The notes: a model not told the origin generated them from the letters alone. Positions 30,374-38,251 are shown, counted from the first letter of the stretch. The stretch: DNA of 51,967 nt from Porticoccaceae bacterium (GCA_029242085.1 JAQWUP010000041.1:1-51967), one strand, 5' to 3'. A program made the numbers and translations.

Positions 30374-31651
30374 ATGGATATTTTTACAACATACGGCACC
30401 ATTTTAATTGTTATGGCCGCAGCCTTCGGCTTCTTTATGGCCTGGGGTGTGGGTGCAAATGATGTCGCCAACGCTATGGGTACCTCGGTTGGCTCCAAAG
30501 CACTGACCATCAAGCAGGCCATTTTAATTGCCATGGTGTTTGAATTTGCAGGTGCGTATCTAGCCGGTGGCGAAGTCACCTCAACCATCCGCAAAGGCAT
30601 CGTCGACTCGGGGGTATTTGCCGATAAACCGGATCTCTTGGTGTTTGGCATGCTCTCCGCACTCCTCGCCGCAGGTACCTGGCTCATGCTCGCCAGCTTT
30701 ATGGGCTGGCCCGTGTCTACCACGCACAGTATTGTCGGCGCCATTGTTGGCTTTGCGGCGGTCGGCGTCTCCAATGATGCGGTAAACTGGAGCAAGGTGA
30801 GCACCATCGTCGCGAGCTGGGTTGTCTCACCGGTGATGGCTGGCACCATTTCTTTCGCTATCTTTAGAAGCGTGCAGCGACTCATTCTTATCCATGACAA
30901 CCCCTATGATCGGGCCAAGAAATACGCACCCATGTATATGTTTGCCGTGGGCTTCTTGATGGCTATGGTGACATTGCTCAAAGGCCTCAAACATGTCTTT
31001 AAAGATGTCGGCATCAAATTATCCTTCGGCGAGAATGCCTTGGTCGCCATTGGGTTCGGTATTCTAGTTGCCATTATCGGCACCTATCTGCTCAGCAAGG
31101 TGCAGCGTGACGAGAGCAAAGAAGTCGATAATCGTTTTTACAATGTTGAGAAAGTCTTTGCCGTACTGATGATCTTCACCGCCTGTAGCATGGCCTTTGC
31201 CCATGGTTCCAATGATGTGGCCAACGCCGTTGGCCCCCTGGCCGCTGTCGTTAATGTGGTGAGTTCCGGTGGTGATATTGCCGCTAAAAGCACCATGCCC
31301 AGCTGGATACTGCTACTGGGTGGTGGCGGTATCGTCTTTGGTCTGGCGACCTATGGCTTTAAGGTGATGGGCACTATTGGCCGCAAAATCACCGAGCTAA
31401 CCCCGAGTCGTGGTTTTGCCGCGGAACTGGGTGCAGCAGCTACTGTAGTGCTGGCCTCAGGTACTGGCCTGCCAATTTCAACCACACACACATTGGTGGG
31501 CGCTGTATTAGGTGTCGGCATGGCCAGAGGTATTGGTGCGATCAATCTGAGAATGGTGGGCTCGATCTTCCTTTCATGGGTAGTTACACTGCCGGCTGGT
31601 GCGGCGCTATCGATCCTATTCTTCTTTTTCTTCAAGGGTGTGTTTGGCTAA
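30374..31651 (+). CDS. Low-affinity inorganic phosphate transporter (Pit family)
   Basis: A 425-residue inner-membrane carrier that imports metal-phosphate with protons (or sodium). Two inverted signature repeats are visible: GANDVANAMGTSVGS in the first third and HGSNDVANAVGPLAA in the second. About ten hydrophobic segments and the WPVSTTHSIVGAIVG and LPISTTHTLVGAVLG loops complete the pattern. It forms an operon with the DUF47 gene and ends in a strong terminator. Confidence 0.94.
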   Translation: MDIFTTYGTILIVMAAAFGFFMAWGVGANDVANAMGTSVGSKALTIKQAILIAMVFEFAGAYLAGGEVTSTIRKGIVDSGVFADKPDLLVFGMLSALLAAGTWLMLASFMGWPVSTTHSIVGAIVGFAAVGVSNDAVNWSKVSTIVASWVVSPVMAGTISFAIFRSVQRLILIHDNPYDRAKKYAPMYMFAVGFLMAMVTLLKGLKHVFKDVGIKLSFGENALVAIGFGILVAIIGTYLLSKVQRDESKEVDNRFYNVEKVFAVLMIFTACSMAFAHGSNDVANAVGPLAAVVNVVSSGGDIAAKSTMPSWILLLGGGGIVFGLATYGFKVMGTIGRKITELTPSRGFAAELGAAATVVLASGTGLPISTTHTLVGAVLGVGMARGIGAINLRMVGSIFLSWVVTLPAGAALSILFFFFFKGVFG

Positions 31652-31674
31652 ACCACAGATGCTTAGAAACAATG

Positions 31675-31715
31675 AAAAAAAAGCCCAGCGAATAATAAGT
31701 TCGTTGGGCTTTTTT
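31675..31715. terminator. Bidirectional terminator after the phosphate transporter gene
   Basis: A long stem: 31675-31692 (A run, GCCCAGCGAA) pairs with 31700-31715 (TTCG, TTGGGC, T run) with a G-T pair and a 7-base loop. A on the left and T on the right serve both this gene and the minus-strand ACT-domain gene. Confidence 0.9.
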
Positions 31716-31738
31716 GTTACTGGCGCACTACAGGGGTA

Positions 31739-32140
31739 TCAGAGATTTTTTAACCGCGTTAATAGTGCCAATGCCTCAGCGGCATCCGCCTGCGGGACAA
31801 ATACATGGTCATGATAATAACCGGCAATGATATTGGCGCTGATCTCATAGGCAGCTAGCTTACCCGCTATTAGCGCCGTTAATCCCACCGACTCGAGACT
31901 TGAGTGCACCTGTAAACTAATACAGCGAAAAACGCCTTCATAGCTCAATCCAGCCGCATCGGCAGATGCCTGCGTCAGCACCAGTGTCAGCCCCTCTTTC
32001 TCCTGAAAACTGGCTATCGGCTGAACCTCGGCATAGTCACCATAACTAGCAATGGCCGCAGTACAAAACACATAGGGCTGATCGAGCATCACAGGTGCCA
32101 AGCTTTGCAAAAGTGCTTTTAGATCTGTTTCACCGGACAT
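31739..32140 (-). CDS. ACT domain protein (DUF2241-like)
   Basis: A 133-residue protein made of two ACT-like halves. The DUF2241 pattern is LKALLQSLAPVM, PYVFCTAA, ASFQEKEGLTLVL and then SLQVHSSLESVGLTALIA and YYHDHVFVP in the second half. Such proteins are thought to bind small ligands, probably amino acids; none is known. ATG 32140 is chosen; upstream in-frame sequence belongs to the next small gene read in another frame. Confidence 0.83.
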   Translation of the reverse strand: MSGETDLKALLQSLAPVMLDQPYVFCTAAIASYGDYAEVQPIASFQEKEGLTLVLTQASADAAGLSYEGVFRCISLQVHSSLESVGLTALIAGKLAAYEISANIIAGYYHDHVFVPQADAAEALALLTRLKNL

Positions 32141-32144
32141 AATA

Positions 32145-32321
32145 TTATTCCGTACTGTCTTTTTTTGCCTTCGCGAAGCAAACAAATGGCACCGCAAAAG
32201 GTCCGAATAAGACGGCCATCCAGCCCCAAAAACGGGTGCTGGCACCCCGTTCTTTAGCGATGACATAGCACACATAAATGCACAGTAGATTAATGGCTAC
32301 TAAGACATATGCCGTGATCAT
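32145..32321 (-). CDS. Small membrane protein, 58 aa
   Basis: A short gene between GNAT and ACT genes. The translation begins MITAYVLVAINLLCIYVC, continues with a loop KERGASTRFWGW, a second hydrophobic part MAVLFGPFAVPFVCFA, and ends in a basic/acidic tail KAKKDSTE. Two membrane helices (about 2-21 and 34-50) joined by a short positive loop are predicted. Its ATG overlaps the GNAT stop by one base and its stop lies 4 bases before the ACT gene start, which argues for real translation. No homologue recognised. Confidence 0.65.
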   Translation of the reverse strand: MITAYVLVAINLLCIYVCYVIAKERGASTRFWGWMAVLFGPFAVPFVCFAKAKKDSTE

Positions 32322-32740
32322 TACCTCAGTTCCTCGCTAAAATGGTAGCTGGCAATGTTAAACCCCTGAGCAAAATAAAACTTATGGGCCTGATCACGCT
32401 GAGTACCAGAGTCGAGATGAAACCATTTACAATCTGCCGCCTGAGCTTCGGCACGCAGCCAGCCAATCATCTGCTGACCAAAGCCTTTTGAGCGATGTGC
32501 TTCAGCAGTCACTAAGTCATCAACATAACAGTGCTTACCCATAAATAAATTACTGTAAATACGGAACTCAGCTGCCGCTACCACCTGATTATCCTGCTCT
32601 ATAAAGGCCAGACAAAAACCATCCTCTTCCATGGCGCGAACCGTCGCCAAAAAATCGTCTTGCATAAGATGGGGACGCAACTCAGCCAAAACATTAAAAC
32701 AGCGCTCTATTTCACTATCTGTAATTGCCTTGCGTGGCAT
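32321..32740 (-). CDS. GNAT family N-acetyltransferase
   Basis: A 139-residue acetyltransferase of the GNAT fold. The acetyl-CoA pyrophosphate loop is RSKGFGQQM within VDDLVTAEAH-RSKGFG (about 72-92), followed by the beta-5 region KWFHLDSGTQRDQAHKFYFAQGF. The acceptor is unknown. It leads a group with the 58-aa membrane protein and the ACT-domain gene on the minus strand; 37 bases separate it from the upstream 108-aa motif protein. Confidence 0.87.
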   Translation of the reverse strand: MPRKAITDSEIERCFNVLAELRPHLMQDDFLATVRAMEEDGFCLAFIEQDNQVVAAAEFRIYSNLFMGKHCYVDDLVTAEAHRSKGFGQQMIGWLRAEAQAADCKWFHLDSGTQRDQAHKFYFAQGFNIASYHFSEELR

Positions 32741-32777
32741 TTAATATCTCCGCTATTATTCAATCAGCGAGAGTATC

Positions 32778-33104
32778 TCATGGCACGACCGCGGCAAACA
32801 ATGCCATTAAGGGTTTAGACGCTGAGGCATAGGTTTCATGCAGACCTTTTATTGTTGCCAAGACACCGGGTTGATCCGCTTGCTTTACCAACTGGTTTAT
32901 ATCATTTCTCAGGCGCAAATCATCACTGTCGATAATGCCCTTCTGTTTAGCCATATCAGTAATCGCTTGATAGAAGGCCTGTAAATCAGCCTGTTCAAAA
33001 TGAAGCGTTTGGGTGGCATTGAGCTGTGCATTATCGCCCTGACTAATATTGCCAACACTGATATTGCCGCCAGACACATTGATCTTTAGTTCTGGCTCGC
33101 TCAT
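32778..33104 (-). CDS. Small soluble protein with N-terminal SGG/GN/QG motif, second gene of a putative amyloid-signalling pair
   Basis: A 108-residue protein of unknown family. Residues 7-24 read KINVSGGNISVGNISQGD, a short strand-turn-strand motif with conserved SGG, GN and QGD. The rest is predicted helical (FEQADLQAFYQAI; LRLRNDINQLVKQA; IKGLHETYASASKPL) and ends in a hydrophobic tail. The same motif stands at the C-terminus of the neighbouring membrane protein. The start codon overlaps that gene's stop (ATGA), so the two are translationally coupled. N-terminal motifs of the type SGG-x-x-GP-x-QGRD in NLR-like proteins of other bacteria are known amyloid-signalling sequences; applying this here is inference. 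Confidence 0.6.
   Translation of the reverse strand: MSEPELKINVSGGNISVGNISQGDNAQLNATQTLHFEQADLQAFYQAITDMAKQKGIIDSDDLRLRNDINQLVKQADQPGVLATIKGLHETYASASKPLMALFAAVVP
33035..33083 (-). repeat. Motif-coding repeat copy 1 (in the 108-aa gene)
   Basis: 49 bases encoding the SGG/GN/QG motif. Hand alignment without gaps to 33145-33193 gives 34 identities of 49, in the same reading frame relative to the motif, so the two motif copies probably share ancestry at DNA level. Confidence 0.55.
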
Positions 33105-33961
33105 GCCTTAGCACCTTTAACAGCAGACCCAATCTTATTCATCGCGCCCTGCACCACATTACCCATATTGACCTTGCCACCGGAAATATTGATATTCATA
33201 GTTTGCATTTTCTGGGTTTTTAAATCGCTGGTATCTATGCCGTTTTTCTCAAGGGCAACCACCATGGCATCAAATACAGTTTCATTGATAGAACGCACCT
33301 GAGTAGACACATCGATATCGTTGTAGCTACTTGGATAAATCGTTCTTACCTTATTTAATAGATTGGCTTCACGTTTAACATAGGCCACTATCCAAAAGAA
33401 AAAAGAAAATGGCGAATAGGCAATCAAATTAAATTTCGCATTTTTATCCACATAGCCGCCAGCCATTACGCGCCATTCAAATGAGCGAACAGCCCCATAG
33501 GTACTCTGATTTAAAATAAGCGTTAACGTTGTGCCCCGATCGGTAGACGAAGATTCGCCTTTTAAAAATGTCCGCCCTTCAGCTGATTTTAAATCTTTGT
33601 CATGGTCAGAAATTGAAAGAGCGCTGAGACATTTAATCGGGGTTTTGGTTTTTAGTTCTTCTTCGATAGTCTTAACGATTTCTGCTTCTATGCTAATGGG
33701 GTGGTGATAGACATGCTGAAAGTGGCCAAATACCTGACCAAAATATTTAAACGGATGGGTCTTATTAAAACTATTTGCGCTCGACTTTGCCTCATCAATA
33801 TCATTGCGCAGCAATGTCGAGGTAATCAGGCTAAACACTGTCAGTAGAATTATCCAGACGCCCAGAGTGAACACCGTCAGGTAGAGATGTACAACAATGG
33901 CTAATGTAATAGTACGTTTTCTAATTCGGTTATTGACGTTTTTTGAATCGAGTAAGTCCAT
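33101..33961 (-). CDS. Membrane protein with C-terminal SGG/GN/QG motif, first gene of the putative amyloid-signalling pair
   Basis: A 286-residue protein of unknown family. A basic N-terminus (RIRKR) precedes a long hydrophobic stretch (about 17-50) that could be one long helix or a hairpin; a second segment lies at about 178-196 (AYSPFSFFFWIVAYV). Between them is a soluble domain (about 60-170). Residues 256-272 read NINISGGKVNMGNVVQG, followed by a short tail rich in Gly, Ala and Lys. This motif matches the N-terminus of the next protein in 9 of 16 positions. Base composition looks richer in A+T than in nearby genes. A GGAG ribosome site lies inside the end of the upstream small lipoprotein gene. 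Confidence 0.62.
   Translation of the reverse strand: MDLLDSKNVNNRIRKRTITLAIVVHLYLTVFTLGVWIILLTVFSLITSTLLRNDIDEAKSSANSFNKTHPFKYFGQVFGHFQHVYHHPISIEAEIVKTIEEELKTKTPIKCLSALSISDHDKDLKSAEGRTFLKGESSSTDRGTTLTLILNQSTYGAVRSFEWRVMAGGYVDKNAKFNLIAYSPFSFFFWIVAYVKREANLLNKVRTIYPSSYNDIDVSTQVRSINETVFDAMVVALEKNGIDTSDLKTQKMQTMNINISGGKVNMGNVVQGAMNKIGSAVKGAKA
33145..33193 (-). repeat. Motif-coding repeat copy 2 (in the membrane-protein gene)
   Basis: Partner of the copy at 33035-33083; it encodes the C-terminal SGG/GN/QG motif of the 286-aa protein. Centre-to-centre distance is 110 bases. Confidence 0.55.
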
Positions 33962-33962
33962 T

Positions 33963-34112
33963 TTAGTTTTCTCCTTTTAATACTTTTATGAGCGCTGAAT
34001 CCGCTTGGTAAACCGAGGAAGAAGACACAGATATTGAGTTCGTGGTATCAGCACAGGCCATTAAGCTGAAGAGGAATGTCATGATTAGAGTAATAAAATA
34101 TCTAACGCACAT
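33963..34112 (-). CDS. Small putative lipoprotein, 49 aa
   Basis: A short frame that begins MCVRYFITLIMTFLFSLMAC, a lipoprotein signal peptide with positive Arg, hydrophobic core and lipobox LMAC (Cys20). The mature part would be only 30 residues, Ser/Thr-rich (TTNSISVSSSSVYQAD). An internal ATG (codon 11) could also start it. Its end carries the ribosome site (AAAGGAGAA) of the 286-aa membrane protein whose ATG is one base past its stop, so it may lead the cassette or act as a coupled leader. No homologue recognised. Confidence 0.5.
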   Translation of the reverse strand: MCVRYFITLIMTFLFSLMACADTTNSISVSSSSVYQADSALIKVLKGEN

Positions 34113-34311
34113 AATATAAGTCCATTTACACCCCAACCAGGAACATCAAGCCTCACGTCGGGGCTTAACCGTGCTGCCTAGAACATTATTAGTATGGAGT
34201 TGGGCCGCAAAATAGAGAGCGATCTCTACAGCCAGTTGACTGATATTTATTAAAGATAGACTAAATTATTGGCAAGTGAACAGCGGATGCTGGCAATTCT
34301 TGATCTGCCTC

Positions 34312-34617
34312 TCAAGAATCCTTGCGAGCAATTTTCGCAAGACTATTGGCCCAAGGGCCGGTAGGTTTAGGCGTGGCTTGATCACCAGCTGCGGGCTGGT
34401 TAGCAAAAGCGGCGATATAGAGAGCCTCTACCTTATCCCGAGCCCAGGGGGTTCGGCGCAGAAATTTTAGACTCGATTTTACCGATGGATTACTTTTAAA
34501 GCAGTTTATATTGATATTGCGCGCCAGATATTCCCAGCCATAACGCTTCTCAAGGCGTGTCACCACTTGTTCTAGGGTAATGCCATGAAGCGGGTTATTA
34601 GGTTGCGGGTCCGGCAT
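34312..34617 (-). CDS. VF530 family (DUF2132) DNA-binding protein
   Basis: A 101-residue protein. The core [40 protein letters not shown] and [13 protein letters not shown] is the DUF2132/VF530 domain, a small helical fold reported to bind DNA. The C-terminal 30 residues are Pro/Ala-rich. It is a single gene; an 8-base inverted repeat ATTCTTGA/TCAAGAAT (34296-34319) covers its stop codon but lacks a T run. Confidence 0.88.
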   Translation of the reverse strand: MPDPQPNNPLHGITLEQVVTRLEKRYGWEYLARNININCFKSNPSVKSSLKFLRRTPWARDKVEALYIAAFANQPAAGDQATPKPTGPWANSLAKIARKDS

Positions 34618-34667
34618 AGTTTATCGCTCTGGCACTCAATATCATTGAAGCGACACTATACATCGGT

Positions 34668-35843
34668 TTATGCTGCGAGACTCTTGTGCAGTACAAGATA
34701 GCCGAAGATACCAGAAAATAATGAGCCGAGAATAATACCCAGACGCTCATCAAATAGAACACTTAACGCAGACTCCTCAAGCGCGAGAGACCCTATAAAT
34801 AGACTCATTGTAAACCCTATACCGCAGAGTGCTGCTGTTCCATACAGGGAACCCCAATTCATATCTGAGGGTAATTTGGCCATACCCAGAGTGACAGCCA
34901 GCCAGCAAAAACCGAAGATGCCAACCTGCTTGCCTAGAAACAGCCCCAGAGCAATACCAATAGAGACATTGTGCATTACATCGTCGAGGCCAAGTCCGGA
35001 CAGACTGATACCGGCATTGGCAAAAGCAAAGGTCGGCAGCACAATGAATGCGACCACCGAATGCAAATCTCGCTCCATGGTTTTAAGCGGAGAGGCGGAC
35101 GGATTGTCTGCCGAGCCCATAGGGATAAACATCGCCAGCACCACACCCGCGAGAGTGGCGTGGACACCGGATTTGAGGGTAGCAACCCACATAATCAGAC
35201 CGACTAGCATATAGGGGCTTTTGATAATGACATTGGTCCTATTTAACATAGCCAGTAGGGTAACGCAGCAAACCACCACAACCAGTGCGGTTAGGGAGAT
35301 TTTAGCGGTATAGAAAAAGGCAATAATTAAAATCGCGCCAATATCATCAAAGATAGCTAAAGAGGTCAAAAAGATTTTAAGTGACACCGGCACGCGCGAG
35401 CCCAGCAATGATAAGACACCCAGCGCAAAGGCAATGTCGGTAGCGGCGGGGATAGCCCAACCATCTGCAGAGGCCAAAGCCTGATTAAAATAGAGATATA
35501 CCGCCGCTGGGCACAGCATGCCACCGATAGCGCCAATACCGGGCAGAATAATATTTTTGCGATCGGCCAGCTCACCCTCTAACAGCTCTCGTTTTAACTC
35601 GAGGCCAACCAATAAAAAGAACGTCGCCATCAGGCCATCATTGATCCACAGCAACAGGGGTTTAGCGATTTCAAGGGCGCCAATGCGGACCTCTACTGGG
35701 GTTAGCAGCAATAACTGATAGTAGCCTGCTAAAAAGCTATTGGCACAAATCATGGCCAATAAGGCTGCAAGTATTAGCAGGATTCCGCCAGATGATTCAA
35801 GTTTTAAAAAGCTAGTTATGGTGGTGTAGGGGACCTTATGCAT
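34668..35843 (-). CDS. nhaA: Na+/H+ antiporter NhaA
   Basis: Inner-membrane antiporter that exports sodium for protons. The 391 residues have about 11-12 hydrophobic helices. The ion-binding aspartate pair is in LAIFDDIGAILII, and the helix IV segment is IPAATDIAFALGVLSLLG; NDGLMATFFLLVGLELKRE and GIGFTMSLFIGSLA are also typical. Presence suits a marine or saline habitat but does not prove it. Single gene. Confidence 0.96.
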   Translation of the reverse strand: MHKVPYTTITSFLKLESSGGILLILAALLAMICANSFLAGYYQLLLLTPVEVRIGALEIAKPLLLWINDGLMATFFLLVGLELKRELLEGELADRKNIILPGIGAIGGMLCPAAVYLYFNQALASADGWAIPAATDIAFALGVLSLLGSRVPVSLKIFLTSLAIFDDIGAILIIAFFYTAKISLTALVVVVCCVTLLAMLNRTNVIIKSPYMLVGLIMWVATLKSGVHATLAGVVLAMFIPMGSADNPSASPLKTMERDLHSVVAFIVLPTFAFANAGISLSGLGLDDVMHNVSIGIALGLFLGKQVGIFGFCWLAVTLGMAKLPSDMNWGSLYGTAALCGIGFTMSLFIGSLALEESALSVLFDERLGIILGSLFSGIFGYLVLHKSLAA

Positions 35844-35924
35844 AGACTCCGATTAACAGAAATTGAAAGTGTATGCTGTAAAGATAGTTGTAAATCGGGG
35901 AGAAAACCGAATTTCGGTAGTGGT

Positions 35925-36215
35925 TTACGAGGCGGCCAAGCGCTCTGTTTGGCATTCTGACGAACCCATCTCAAACTTGCGACAGATCCAGGGACGGTTG
36001 TCATATATGGTGCACAGCATCGTGTGACGGTCTACCGCCGAGCACCAGCCATCCTCTAGACGGGTCATAGTTTCGGCGCCCCAACGATCAGTTTTGATAT
36101 GCTCTCTGGGCACGCCAGTGTCGGTGATCAACATGACCTCTAGCTTACAGCAGGCCGCTTTGCAACTAGAACAGCTAATACTGGGGTCATGCAGGTTTAT
36201 AAGCTCAACGGTCAT
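35925..36215 (-). CDS. YkgJ family cysteine cluster protein
   Basis: A 96-residue protein with eight or so cysteines in the YkgJ pattern: CSSCKAACCKLE near residues 15-26, a lone Cys in DGWCSAVD, then CTIYDNRPWICRKFEMG. The cysteines are thought to hold a metal, perhaps zinc or an iron-sulfur cluster. Function unknown. It sits 9 bases after ppnP on the same strand and may share its transcript. Confidence 0.85.
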   Translation of the reverse strand: MTVELINLHDPSISCSSCKAACCKLEVMLITDTGVPREHIKTDRWGAETMTRLEDGWCSAVDRHTMLCTIYDNRPWICRKFEMGSSECQTERLAAS

Positions 36216-36224
36216 CGCCAGAAA

Positions 36225-36539
36225 TCAGGCGAAATAAGCGCAGCAGTAATTGGTTATCTCGTGCACCTTCACAGCAAATTTAGCATTGGCAGCCACCTCA
36301 AAAGACATACCGCCGCTAATCTTGATCCAATCGGTAGCATCGGGCAGCAATACCTCCATTGCACCAGACGAGATTTCCATCAGCTCCTGGACCTCAGTAC
36401 CAAACTCATAGTCGCCGGGGAGCATCACTCCTAAAGTTTTCTTAGTGCCATCGGCAAAAATAATGGTGCGGCTGATAACCTGGCCATCAAAATAGACATT
36501 GGCTTCTTTGGCGACGGATACATTAGTAAATTCGGACAT
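36225..36539 (-). CDS. ppnP: Pyrimidine/purine nucleoside phosphorylase PpnP
   Basis: A 104-residue cupin-fold enzyme that splits nucleosides with phosphate. N-terminal FTNVSVAKEANVYFDGQVISR, GTKKTLGVMLPGDYEF and FEVAANAKFAVKV near the end match YaiE/PpnP (DUF1255) over the full length. Start ATG 36539; YkgJ follows after 9 bases. Confidence 0.92.
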   Translation of the reverse strand: MSEFTNVSVAKEANVYFDGQVISRTIIFADGTKKTLGVMLPGDYEFGTEVQELMEISSGAMEVLLPDATDWIKISGGMSFEVAANAKFAVKVHEITNYCCAYFA

Positions 36540-36565
36540 CGGGGTAATAACCTTTTAATAACTAT

Positions 36566-37108
36566 TTAGGGCAGCTGACAAAAGCCTTGAGGAGGAACAT
36601 CAAGGGCACTATTGAACTTGCTGGATAGGTTCTGAAAGGCCACCAGGCCGGTCAGCTCGACGATAGTATCATCATCAAATACAGATTTTAAGCGCTGCAT
36701 TAAATCATCGGTTACCTGCCGGTCGGTATAGGTAATAGCCTCGGCATATTCAAGCGCCAGTCTTTCAGTGTCACCAAACATATCCGATTGCTGCCACTGC
36801 TCAAGCACCTCTACTTTATCCATAGAGCCCGATCGGTTGGCCAATGTCATCGCATTAATATCCACACAAAAGGCACAATAGTTAATCTGCGACACTCGCA
36901 CAGTGACCAGCGAACGCAATACCGGATCTAGGGGCGAGCGCCGACGATCTAATACGCCATACAGAATCGCCACAGCGGCAAAGAGCTTAGGCACACGTCC
37001 CCAAAGCAATCCAGGATCAAGCACAGCACCATATTTGCGCCGCTGATTGTAAAAGAATGGCCTCAGCCAAAACGGGTATTTTACTAAGGGTTTTACCGGA
37101 ATATGCAT
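36566..37108 (-). CDS. Carboxymuconolactone decarboxylase (AhpD-like) family protein
   Basis: A 180-residue helical protein. The CxxC pair is in INYCAFCVDINAM (about residues 76-88) after RSLVTVRVSQ, the AhpD/CMD redox pattern, with a partner acid in the same helix bundle. Likely a peroxidase-like or thiol-disulfide enzyme rather than a true decarboxylase. It is 26 bases upstream of ppnP. Confidence 0.85.
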   Translation of the reverse strand: MHIPVKPLVKYPFWLRPFFYNQRRKYGAVLDPGLLWGRVPKLFAAVAILYGVLDRRRSPLDPVLRSLVTVRVSQINYCAFCVDINAMTLANRSGSMDKVEVLEQWQQSDMFGDTERLALEYAEAITYTDRQVTDDLMQRLKSVFDDDTIVELTGLVAFQNLSSKFNSALDVPPQGFCQLP

Positions 37109-37213
37109 AATGATCTTCCCATACGGATATTAGATTTTAACGGCTACTAATTGGGACAGAGAGAATAAACTCAGGGCGCTTTGACGTTATTGATAAAAAC
37201 CGCCGCTAGGCCG

Positions 37214-37603
37214 CTACTGAGCAGCCTGCAGCATAGCGCCCATCTTTTGATGAATAATACTCACGGCTTTAAGCGGGCGAACCATCACTTTAAACTCAGT
37301 GATTAAGCCAGCCTTATTCCAGCTAATCATATCCACGCCATTGACCTTAACGCCCTGAATCTCAACCTCAAATTCTAAGATAGCCTGACCCTCGCCATGC
37401 ACTTCGCGCACATAGGTAAAGCTATCATTAAAAAACACCTCAAATGCCGCACTCAGATATTTACCCGTAATAGCCTTACCCAGCTGCGGGATATGCACCA
37501 CCGGCGAGTGAAATACTGCGTCTTCATCAAGCAGGTTATAGAGGCCTGCGACATCGCGATCCTTTGCCACCTGATGCCAGGTAGCCATAGTATCTATACT
37601 CAT
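37214..37603 (-). CDS. NTF2-like (SnoaL) domain protein
   Basis: A 129-residue single-domain protein with the NTF2-like pattern: an N-terminal helix ending in DRDVAGLYNLLDEDAVFHSP, then the strands ILEFEVEIQGVKVNGVDMISW and LITEFKVMVRPLKAV. The family includes isomerases and binding proteins; substrate unknown. It lies 6 bases after the MAPEG gene. Confidence 0.8.
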   Translation of the reverse strand: MSIDTMATWHQVAKDRDVAGLYNLLDEDAVFHSPVVHIPQLGKAITGKYLSAAFEVFFNDSFTYVREVHGEGQAILEFEVEIQGVKVNGVDMISWNKAGLITEFKVMVRPLKAVSIIHQKMGAMLQAAQ

Positions 37604-37609
37604 AAGCCG

Positions 37610-38017
37610 CTACCCCACCAACATAAACAATTGAATCCACATCGCCAACAGCGTAATCAACGATAGCAAAAACACCGTAAAACGGTGTATCACATGGTTG
37701 TAACTCACATGGATAATACTGTGCACCAAACGCAACGCCACATAGAGCCATGCCAGATTGAGCAACAATGTATTATCGATCTGTAAAGTAATCACCAATA
37801 CCGCGACTAGATAGAACAGCACCGGGACTTCCAGTAGATTGGCAAAATTGCGGCCGATCTTTTGCACATAGTCCGGCGGTGTATCCCCAGACAGCAGCAC
37901 AAAGTATTTGGGGTTAATCTGCTTGCGGCGAACACTGATAAGCCGAGAGGCGCCAGTGGCGAAGGCCATGATAAAGGTGAGCATAACGAGGCAAAAAACG
38001 GGGTAGATAATATCCAT
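37610..38017 (-). CDS. MAPEG family membrane protein
   Basis: A 135-residue protein with four membrane helices: IYPVFCLVMLTFIMAFATGA, LLEVPVLFYLVAVLVITL, LLNLAWLYVALRLVHSIIH and FTVFLLSLITLLAMWIQLFM. NFANLLEVPVLFY and LRLVHSIIHVSYN are MAPEG signatures (glutathione transferase and eicosanoid-enzyme superfamily). The bacterial role is unknown. ATG 38017 gives the family start; the upstream in-frame ATG at 38077 adds a non-homologous part. Confidence 0.85.
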   Translation of the reverse strand: MDIIYPVFCLVMLTFIMAFATGASRLISVRRKQINPKYFVLLSGDTPPDYVQKIGRNFANLLEVPVLFYLVAVLVITLQIDNTLLLNLAWLYVALRLVHSIIHVSYNHVIHRFTVFLLSLITLLAMWIQLFMLVG

Positions 38018-38223
38018 GGTTGTAGTCTCTTGTAATGATTTTAATAGACACAGAGGACGCGGATTTAGTCTGCCCATCGGCTTTGTGATTGTAAAGCTTT
38101 AGTCACCATAGACTGGGGCTAGAATAATAATCAATTTGCCAGAGAGAAGCAGTCAACTTCAGTAATAGGAGGATATATTTTCAGCGAGTTAACTACGTTG
38201 TTGTAATAGAATTCTGCTGGTAT

Positions 38224-38251
38224 AAAAAAGGGCACCTAAGTGCCCTTTTTT
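38224..38251 (-). terminator. Rho-independent terminator of the tkt-epd-pgk-fba operon
   Basis: GGGCAC (38230-38235) pairs with GTGCCC (38240-38245) around CTAA, flanked by six A and six T that extend the stem. It lies 15 bases past the fba stop on the minus strand. Confidence 0.92.

Noticed and set aside
30214-30900. A 228-codon open frame on the minus strand opposite the phosphate transporter
   Set aside because: Antisense to a strongly supported Pit gene, composition typical of a shadow frame, no motif.
34113-34311. Short frame MELGRKIESDLYSQLTDIY in the gap before the VF530 gene
   Set aside because: Nineteen codons, no ribosome site, no conservation evidence.
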